Source: Massospora cicadina
Taxonomy: Eukaryota > Entomophthoromycota > Entomophthoromycetes > Entomophthorales > Entomophthoraceae
Length of the DNA: 64,000 nucleotides
NCBI GenBank assembly: GCA_022478985.1
Contig: JAKSZP010005282.1
Coordinates: 124,001-188,000 of the forward strand
Direction: 5' to 3'
The translations under genes were made by a program, and so were the position numbers. This document shows, in pieces, positions 56,472 through 64,000 of the stretch. Numbering within the stretch: position 1 is the stretch's first letter; every line of letters begins with the position of its first letter. A model generated the notes under the pieces. That model was not told the origin of the DNA and did not search any database. It saw only the letters and a list, made by a program, of their open reading frames with translations.

Positions 56472-57366
56472 TGTCAGGAGAGTGTCTATAACTCGCCAGT
56501 TCCCAGCGTGGTGGTGCATGGAGCACTGGACCAACGCAATTGAACTAGTCGCCAGTGTGAGAATGAGGATAGCCCAGCAGAGTGAGATTGAGCTAAAGTA
56601 ACATAGGGCGAGGGTGGTTAGCACTGTACTCATATATACTGATTGAGAAAACAGCAACACTTGGCTGTGCCCCAAAATGCTGTTCATAGATAAGTTGTGA
56701 AAAGTTCTATAGTACACGGGTGCCTTGGTTTGGTGGGAACCTAGGCGTCCCAACGGCGTACCTAATGCTGTAATAATTTTAAAACAAATGAATTGGCTAA
56801 AGTGATTCAAGACCTTTTTGAAGAGATCCGCGCACAGGTATGCCCAAGTGAACATAAGAAAAATGGTAAACTGACTATGGTTTTATTGTAAAGAGGATGG
56901 CAACCAATGAGAAAACTGGTGTCAAAGAAAAACATATAAGCCAAACTGGGAAATTAAACATTGGAGAAGTGATACCAAGACAAGGTGCACCAATAAGCAC
57001 ACACTTCCATATGACAGGGTGCTATACTTTAAAATAGTCTGAACTCGAGTAATTGATTGTAGAAAAGGCTGACCCAAGTTGGATATTTCATATAATTAAC
57101 GGGTTTCAAACCCTCATTCACAAATTAATTAAATTGAGCCATCGTCAATTTAAGAGGTAACTCAATCATTTTAATGCTAAAGCCAAAACAAGGGGATGGG
57201 CGCTAAGCACCTCACCTGGACCAATATGGGCATATCTGGCCTGCACCCAGCATTTGTCCAAGGTTTGCTTTAGGTCAGGAAGGCCCTGAAACTTGACCCT
57301 TTTGCTCCTGCTGCTCATACTTATCCTTGATGTTGTTTTTTTCAATCAGGTCATGTTAACATGACA
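56472..57366 (-). repeat. Element G 5' LTR
   Basis: An 895-bp repeat of 44188-45082, plus-strand ends TGTCAGGAG...CATGACA. Directly followed by the duplicated atggg at 57367-57371. Confidence 0.92.
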
Positions 57367-57371
57367 ATGGG
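57367..57371. other. Target-site duplication of element G (right copy)
   Basis: The sequence atggg is identical to 44183-44187; element M protease resumes immediately. Confidence 0.85.
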
Positions 57372-58190
57372 TATAGGCGTGTAATTGTTAGTAGGGCGCC
57401 CATCTATATATTGTCTCGACCAAGCTGATGAAGAAGAATAGAACCTCGCCTGATTTTGAACACAAGAATGAAAATGATACCACTGGTCTGAATAAAACCA
57501 TCTCCTGTGGAGCGTATAGCACTTTACCACTCAAATTTGGAACTTTAGTAGTATCTTCCCCAGCAATAGTTTTTGTTAACCAAAATACAATATTCTAAAT
57601 GGACCAAGTTTTGAAAAAAGTATGGAGATAAATGAAACTTTGATGATAATATGTGACCATATTGGGTCAGACACTACCTCTAGTTTATCAGAGTGATGGG
57701 GAAACTCTGCTGACTAGAAGAAACAATTTTATCAATTTGATCTACAATGATGATATTATCCTAATTTTCTACCAATTGATTGGGAAAAAGTGAAGATGAA
57801 TGACATTAGAAATCCTAAAAATTGGGGGGTACCGCTACAAATCTTTAATTTGAGGACTATACCTCCAGGATCACAGATCATAGTTGATACAAAATTCACG
57901 TTGAAGATACTCAAGCTGTTATATGGAGAGGTTGGTAGCCCCTGAAAGAAGTCCAGAGTAGAACCAGGGGTGGCTACTGGAATAGTTATTCCATGAAATA
58001 GAAAAATCTGAGTTCTCCTTGTGAATTTGATTGGAAAAGTGACGAAGATTGAGAAGAATCAGATCATCACATTTGTTCATCTGATCCCAACAGTTGAATT
58101 AAGGAAATTTCGTAATTTTAAGACCCTTGATGAGATGGGTTGCTGTAAGTGGTGTTTAAGTGAACTAATATTGGTCAACTGAGAGCAACT
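57372..58190 (+). pseudogene. Element M protease (second part) and linker to RT
   Basis: IVSRAPIYILSRP continues the protease start cut at 44182; the active-site Asp is missing. The remaining stretch to RT (57450-58190) shows only short frames such as PKYNILNGPSFEKSMEI. Confidence 0.5.
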
Positions 58191-58200
58191 CGCTGATCTG

Positions 58201-59060
58201 ATGGAAAGACAGCAGGAGGAGGTGCTCAAACTATTTGAGAAAAATTGGGATATCTTTGCCCAGGATGATCATGATTTGGGATGTTCAAAGGATGTCTTCC
58301 ATAAAGTTAATACTGGGGAAATTTACCATTAAGAATGAGACATGATCTGACAGTCAAAGACCTCTGAAGTGGTAGTGCAAGAGGAGATCAGCAAACTAGT
58401 AAAGCATGGGCTCCTAGTTTTATTTTTGAGTCCCTTAGCGAGCCTTATCCTGATAATGATGAATAAGGATGGCTCTAATCAGGTAATTATAGACTATTGG
58501 AATCTGAAAAAAATACAAAGAAGGATTTGTATCCACTACCACAAATTGATGATGCATTAGATTGGTTATGAGGACAATAAGTATTTCTCAGCAATGGTAC
58601 TAAAATCAGTTATATGGCAAATCGATTTGCCAAGTGAAAACAGGAGAAATGCGCGATCATCACCGCGCAGGAGCTATACCAACCAACTTGGATGCACCAA
58701 GGTATTTGCAATGCGCTTGCGATGTTCAGAGGGCTATGGACTTCATACTAAATGACTTGAAGTTTTCAAGCGTCCTGGTGTACTTGGACGACATAAATGT
58801 GTTCAGTAGGACATTTGCTGATCATTTACACCACTTGGAAGAAGTCTTAAAGAGACTGTCGTTGTCTAACCTGAAGATTAAGCTGAGAAAATGCCACTTT
58901 TTCAAGAAAGAGTTGGAATATATGGGGTTTGTCATCAACTCCAGTGGACTGCAGCTACAAACCCAGAAGATTGAGGCCATAGAGCAGACGGGCATCCCTG
59001 AGAAATGTCTAAGATATCCAAGTGTTCCTTGGAATGGTAAAATATCACTAAAAATTTAAA
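58201..59060 (+). pseudogene. Element M reverse transcriptase (broken)
   Basis: ERQQEEVLKLFEKNWDIFAQ is the entry linker. VVQEEISKLVKHGLL and KDGSNQVIIDYWNLKK (58369-58560) follow, then QRAMDFILNDLKFSSVLVYL running into DDINVFSRTF with YLDD intact at 58781-58792, and LRKCHFFKKELEYMGFVIN (58634-59059, 141 residues, the best preserved RT palm in the window). Closely resembles element B. Confidence 0.85.
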
Positions 59061-59069
59061 CAGAATTTT

Positions 59070-59600
59070 GCAAGAAGTCAAGCCCCTTTTTTATTTGTTG
59101 AAGGATTCAAAAAAGGATTCGTTTGGAATGAAGAGGCCCAGAGTTCTTTCAATAAGTTATGTCAATATCTGATAAATTTGGCAATTTTTAAATCTCCAAA
59201 TTTTCATTGGAAGTTTATAGTGCAGACCAATGGTTTGTTAACAGCGATTGGCGCCATGCTGAGTCAAGTAGATGAGCTCAAGGACAAGCATCTGGTAGCT
59301 TATGTGAGCCAGATGTTATTAGCAGCAGAAAGGAATTATACCGTTACTAAGCGTGAATGACGTGTGGTGATTTACGCCTGTAAGAACTTTTGGGTGTATA
59401 TTCATGGTATGCACTTTAAAGTGGTGACGGACCACTCCTCCCTGCGTTGGCTGCACAACCTAAGAGAACTGGAAGGACGTCAGGCTTGATGGGCATTAAA
59501 GCTTCAGGCTTACGACTTTAAGATAAATAGCTAAGCAGGAGCTTCTTATTAAAATGTGGATGGCGTATCAAGGTTACCAATGGTCCAAATGGTATAACAA
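59070..59600 (+). pseudogene. Element M RNase H domain (broken)
   Basis: FIVQTNGLLTAIGAMLSQVD aligns with QTDASLTAIGAVLSQ, with the catalytic Asp now Asn. Then AYVSQMLLAAERNYTVTKRE, a stop, FKVVTDHSSLRWLHNLRELE and WALKLQAYDFKI. Confidence 0.82.
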
Positions 59601-59739
59601 CAGGCTGATGAGCTGTTTCAAAAATGGTCAACGGAGAAATTAGTAACAATCCCCAAGAGATCCAAGGTGCGCTTTAGAAATAAATAAAAACCAAAACCAA
59701 GGATGGACAAGTGTTTGAAAATCAGGTGAAAATGATTTA

Positions 59740-60825
59740 ATATTCCCAACCTTTTCAGAACGAGCAAAAATTGTTCAGGCCAAGCATAAGGTTGTTTGGC
59801 ATTGAGGCCTGAGAAAGATACCAACCACATTCGCCAGTACAATTACTGGGAGTCTATCAATTCTGATGTGGATGCATATCTGGCTTGCTGTGTGGCGTGC
59901 CAGTTGCACAAACCCCACAAGAACACAACTGGTATCAACTGGTCTCCCCTGGATTTGGCTGCATATAATGTCCATCAATGTGATGGGACCACTGACTATG
60001 AGCACAGGGAAAGTCAAAATATATAGTAGTTGCAATCAACCATCTGACCATATGGGTTGAGACAAAGGCCCTAGAAAAAGTAGATGCTACAAGTACAGCA
60101 CAGTTTATCCTGGATCAAGTTTTATAATGCCATGGATGTTCGCAAGTCTTGCTAAGCAACAATGGAACAAATTTCACATCCCATGTGATCCTGAGTTGAA
60201 CATGATAATGGGGATCCAAGGAGTTTTATTAGTACCTTACTGGCCAGAGATATATGAACTGATAGAACTAGTAAAAAGACGCTGGCCATGACACTGAGGA
60301 AGCGGGCCACTGGAAGAACTTCTGCATGGGGAACATACCCCATTTTTGTGACGTTTTCTTATAACATCATTCACCATAAAGCAATGGAAAAAACGCCGTT
60401 TGAGTTGCTGTACGGAACAAAGGCTGCATTACCACCAATTATATATTCAGTGGTCAAACCAACCTTGGGGATAAGTTCCTAGCAGTACTTTCTCAGACTT
60501 TCAAGTATCCTGAATGAGATGCAATAGCAGGCATTTGATGCGACCTTGAGAAAAAAAACATGAAAGCCAAAACAACGAACAATAAGAAATGACTGGCATT
60601 ATCAGAACATCACATAGGTGATAAATTAGCATATTGTGATACACATGGCTTAGGAAGAAAAAACAAGTTGGATGCGCTATGGTCAGGTCCATTTGAGATT
60701 ATTGCCAAGATGGCGATGGACGCCTATTTCATCAAGAACCTCACAGATGGAAAGATTGTTAATTGGGTCCATGCTAGGTATCTAAAACAATGGATCCAAG
60801 AAAAAACACTAAAGAGTTCCCTTAA
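59740..60825 (+). pseudogene. Element M integrase with GPF/Y module (broken)
   Basis: Zinc-binding YWESINSDVDAYLACCVACQ is intact. In the core, VVAINHLTIWVE has Asn for the first catalytic Asp, and QVLLSNNGTNFTSH has Asn for the second. The Glu segment reads PEIYELIELVKRR. YGTKAALPPIIYS follows. The C-terminal module KNKLDALWSGPFEIIAKMAM with VNWVHARYLKQW is well kept (60661-60800). Confidence 0.82.
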
Positions 60826-61030
60826 GGACCGCTGAACCATGAAGATGGTTATGTCCTGACATTTTTAAGTAAATCCTAAGAAAGGACTGCTGAACCAAAA
60901 TAAATAGTTAAGTCTTTGAAATAAGACCTCTGAATCATGATAACTGGTATGTCAGAGTATAACTAAGAACCAGTTTAAGGGAATAATAAAAAGAGGGACC
61001 GCTGAACTGAGTGAAGGTCATGTCCCATAC
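60826..61030 (+). repeat. Degenerate tandem repeat after element M integrase
   Basis: Four imperfect copies, about 60-70 bp apart, of a phrase near ggaccgctgaaccatgaag and tggttatgtcc (60828, 60880, 60926, 60997). The copy near 60926 is the most eroded. It begins directly after the last integrase codons. Confidence 0.65.
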
Positions 61031-62860
61031 AAAAAAAGAAGAAATAAAATAAAAAAATTAATAAATTCATAAGAAAGAAAATATAAAACGCACATATAAA
61101 GGCATATTTTTATTTGTTTATTAACTATCCTCAACTCAGGGATGATTCCACCTATGTAGCCTCTTGGGGGAGGGAGGATATATAACAATAGGAGTAAACA
61201 AACCGTCAAAATCTATTTGAAATTGAAAATGAGCAAGGGCTAAACCTACATGAAGCCAAATTCATTATGCAGATATTAAACCTGAGAGAATGTGACAAAG
61301 GGAAGAGAGAATGAGATGTTGGTACTTGCCAATAGCAATACTATTGATTGGGGAGGGAAGCAACAGAACAGGAAGAGGTAGTTGGCAAATACCCTGAAAG
61401 TCCCAATATGGCACTGGAGCTGGAAGATTGGTTTTGAGTACTTGCTGATGGGCTTCATCAAGAACGTTGACATGTGATCTGGCTTGAGTAAGGAATACTA
61501 GGCGAAAGCTGCCAAATCATTCCTATGATCAGAGCCATAAGGTGGAGGTACCAATGATAAGCGCCAGGAATGAGGTAGTTGTGCAAGGAGTGGACGGCTT
61601 TCTAAAGACAATGACTACAAGCTTCTTGGATTTAAAAACAGAATATATGATGAAATTTGGGGGAGTCTGGAAGCTTCGTGTTCCAATTTCAATGAACTGG
61701 CCCACAAAAAGAAAAGCATATGATTCAACATCTCAATTCAGGATGCTTGAGAGATCAGAGGGGTTCAGAGTTATGGAAAGAGCCTAAGTTACTTGGTTCT
61801 TCAATTCTGCATAGGGGACTTGAAATGTTCACAATTTCCAATGGCCAGTTAAGTTGAAAGAACAGCTGGTTTATAGTATAGGCTGGGTTGAAAAAGGAAC
61901 TCAGGAAGCAAGGCGGATCTGGCACAAAACAATTGACTAATATTGGATGGCATTTCTTCAGGAGGTACAACAATAATAGTAGGAGTATCCACAAAAGGAT
62001 CTGAATATAGGAGAGTATCAAAGTCTAATTCAGGAACTGATGAGAGAGGGAGATTTGGCTGCAAGTCATTCAAGATAGCCCTACTCTGGTTTCATTGGTT
62101 ATGAATACCATTTCTGGTAGCTCAATGGAAGGAATACCTACAAATGCGTGACTTGGAGCATGGGTAATAGGGGGACCATAGGAAAGATCTCTGCGCAGAA
62201 TGACTCATCAATAAGAAAAGCCGGGCATCTTCATCAAAATGATTGTTCAGATATTGCTGGTACCAATAATTCGAAACTGACATATGAGCTGGATGAGAGG
62301 GGGATTTCAGACTTTTATAATGGACAACTCTATAAACTTTGGTATTAATTAAGCTCTAAATTTTAGAGAAATTAGTCTCGAATTAATGAGATAAGCTCTT
62401 CAGAAAAAAAATGTAAGAATGATATGAGAAAAAGAGTTATTAAGAGAAATATCAAGAGAATATATATTTGATCATACTTAATTTTGCCACAAGACAAACA
62501 TCTACAGTAGTAACCTCCTGTCAAGGATGATGAGGGAGATCAGGAAATTAAGGACGCCAAACCAAGAACCTGATTATGACAACGAGCCATATGCCCTGAC
62601 CTGGGGGAAACTGGCTTTCTGGGACTAAAATCATCATGAGTAAATTGATTAGACCAGCAATACAATAGTTCATGAGGACCACACTCTGAGGAGGCATTAG
62701 TGAGGAAGAAAAAGAAGAGAACCGCATGCCAAAGGTTGTCCAGAGAAGCGTTGTGTGTAGATTGGCTGTGCTTTACTGGATTCTAAGAAGTATTTGACCT
62801 GGTCTGAGGCGGAACTCTCCTGTTCCAATCCTATTCTTGCTGAAAGTCTAGGCAAGAGGG
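61031..62860. other. Element M long 3' region, no recognised pol gene
   Basis: About 1.8 kb between the repeat array and the polypurine tract, where most Ty3/gypsy elements have little sequence. Open pieces are plus 61542-61787 (MEVPMISARNEVVVQGVDGF...), plus 62148-62348 and minus 61849-62073. None matches an envelope-like or other family that I recognise. It could be an extra ORF, a captured fragment or an older insertion without visible ends. Confidence 0.5.
61849..62073 (-). CDS. Antisense ORF in element M 3' region, unknown product
   Basis: 75 codons starting MNDLQPNLPLSSVPELDFDT and rich in Pro, Asp and Glu, with IIVVPPEEMPSNISQLF. A related frame continues upstream (IPSIELPEMVFITNETR, near 62090-62150). 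The composition looks protein-like and runs against the direction of the element. No family is recognised; it may be chance. Confidence 0.25.
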   Translation of the reverse strand: MNDLQPNLPLSSVPELDFDTLLYSDPFVDTPTIIVVPPEEMPSNISQLFCARSALLPEFLFQPSLYYKPAVLST

Positions 62861-62876
62861 GAGATGTGTTAGTATT
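62861..62876 (+). other. Element M polypurine tract
   Basis: GGCAAGAGGGGAGATG directly precedes the TGTT of the 3' LTR. Confidence 0.78.
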
Positions 62877-63942
62877 TTTTCCACCTTTCCAGCTTCCTAG
62901 GTTACCTGTTGGATTGCTAACGGATAAATCCCACTAGTAATGATTTGGATATTGGTTGACCATAATTTTGGGTTAATAATGTTCAGGGATTTTGGGTAAT
63001 TTGCAAGGTTTGGATAAATCATAAATTAATCTGGGTGAATGCTTAAGACCTTGTTGGGAAGAGTTGCCAACAAAAATTGGGGCATCTGATGGTTGATCAT
63101 TGAATAACTATCAGGTGTACTAATAAGGATCAGTCAGGCTTCATCACCAACTGATTAAACATTTTAATTGGTAGTTGTAAGGTAAGTGATGTTGTCTGCA
63201 ACTAAAGGATCGTTTGTTGGTTCTCTACCTACCATAATGGGTAAAAAGTCCCATTATCTAAGCAGTTTGCTATCCAAATATGGTTGGTTTCCTGTGATTG
63301 AGCGGGAAACATTAGTAACACGTTTTCTGGCTCCTTATGTTTCAGGTCTTTAGGATGTAAAACAGAGAAATCCTGATACAATGTAAAAGACCATCATAGG
63401 TGAGCGTCTTAGGGAAGTTCAATGGCAATGGCTGCTATTTCATGGCTGAGGCACCAAATAAGGAGTTTGGTGCCTAATTGCCTCTATAAATTCTTAACAA
63501 TTCATATTGATAAAAGTTTTTTTCCATTTGGTATATAAGCTCTATTCATCTTCAGTTATTATTGTTGTGGTATACAATAATTGTGGACTCTTTTGTGGTA
63601 TAAAGAATAGTGATCAAGGATCCTTAGAAGAGAAGTATACCTTAGATGTAAATCTTCGCAAGCTCAGCATGACAAGAAAAAACCAGGAACCTTTTAATCT
63701 AAGAGTGGATTAAGTTCAGCTGAAACAGGGAATAAGTCCCTATAGTCAAAATAATCAATATTTTTGGATTATCACAGGTCTAGGGTTGGACATATCAGGC
63801 TTATCTTTTCAACTATTGATAATAGTCTTCATACTATTATCACATATCAATTTTAATCAAACAATGCAAAGCTTGCATATATTGAACCTGTGAAGCTAAC
63901 AACTAGGAACTATCAATCAGTGAAAAACCCAGGATTTTAACA
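62877..63942 (+). repeat. Element M 3' LTR
   Basis: A 1066-bp repeat of 41360-42429. It starts TGTTAGTATT and ends GATTTTAACA. The TATA-like tataaat is at 63485-63491. The 68-residue frame 63507-63713 inside it is not conserved in the other LTR and is not annotated as a gene. Confidence 0.9.
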
Positions 63943-63947
63943 GAGAG
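63943..63947. other. Target-site duplication of element M (right copy)
   Basis: The sequence gagag is identical to 41355-41359. Confidence 0.85.
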
Positions 63948-64000
63948 TCAATGACAAACTAGGCTACTGAATTTCAGCCTAGGAAACAAAGTTTTGTTCT
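63948..64000 (+). pseudogene. Element K integrase, continuation (runs off the window)
   Basis: Just after the duplicated gagag, the sequence reads in two frames NDKLGY then NFSLGNKVLF, resembling the integrase segment (F..GDKVLL) that follows the core. It fits as the continuation of element K integrase cut at 41354. Confidence 0.5.

Larger units (their letters stand above)
44188..57366 (-). mobile_element. Element G, chromodomain-bearing Ty3/gypsy (chromovirus) inserted in element M
   Basis: A minus-strand element with two LTRs of exactly 895 bp and a perfect atggg duplication. Without the inner insertions F2 and J it measures about 6.1 kb. Protease, RT, RNase H, integrase and a C-terminal chromodomain-like segment are recognisable. 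Only about 0.75 kb of sequence remains for leader and gag (53852-54188 and 56061-56471) and none of it reads as gag, so gag appears lost or replaced. Confidence 0.9.
41360..63942 (+). mobile_element. Element M, large-LTR Ty3/gypsy retrotransposon inserted in element K
   Basis: A plus-strand element, about 9.4 kb when the 13.2-kb insertion G and one copy of the duplicated target are left out. LTRs are 1070 and 1066 bp, with a perfect gagag duplication. Order: primer site, coiled-coil gag with zinc knuckle, protease (split by G), RT, RNase H, integrase with GPF/Y module, then an unusually long 2-kb stretch before the polypurine tract. RT and integrase wording is close to element B. Confidence 0.9.

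Overview
The window is gene-poor, transposon-packed eukaryotic DNA. It is AT-rich and consists almost entirely of decayed LTR retrotransposons of the Ty3/gypsy (Metaviridae) type plus two copies of a Tad1-like non-LTR retrotransposon (LINE). I found no host gene, tRNA, rRNA, CRISPR array or bacterial feature. The Tad1-like LINE, a chromodomain-bearing Ty3/gypsy element and the deeply nested layout point to a filamentous fungus with a TE-expanded genome. Recurrent loss of C in CG context would fit Pucciniomycotina (rust-like) fungi, but the taxon is a low-confidence inference. Every pol frame is broken by stops and frameshifts, so nothing here looks able to move on its own.

Left block (1 to ~29000). 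A gag remnant with a zinc knuckle lies at the left edge (minus). Element A (1759-8338, minus, LTR pair, 5-bp duplication gcatc) sits inside the integrase of element B (IN end at ~1130-1753, remainder 8344-13743, minus). B in turn sits inside the reverse transcriptase of element E (minus, 13744-16056). E is interrupted again, in gag, by element C (16057-27123, minus). One LTR of C is split by element D (22686-26770, plus), which lacks gag. E gag resumes at 27124. An AT-rich stretch without genes follows.

Middle (29032-34236). LINE copy F1 (plus) has ORF1, an endonuclease, a reverse transcriptase and a C-terminal cysteine/histidine motif. A degenerate minisatellite (35048-35360) and an unrecognised decayed coding stretch follow.

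Right block (~36100 to the end). Element K (plus) is split in its integrase by element M (41360-63942, plus, 1.07-kb LTRs, duplication gagag). M is split in its protease by chromovirus G (44188-57366, minus, 895-bp LTRs, duplication atggg). G contains LINE copy F2 (48642-53851, minus) and a short LTR element without pol, J (54189-56060). K integrase resumes at 63943 and runs off the window.

The elements appear linked in several ways. A, B, C, D and M share one primer-binding-site motif (roughly TGGTGCTCACTGCAGGGG), so they probably use the same priming RNA. Catalytic Asp codons are repeatedly changed to Asn through CG to CA changes. F1 and F2 switch from moderate to near-perfect identity within their RT domain and share the same stop codons beyond that point, which suggests gene conversion or DNA-level duplication after inactivation.
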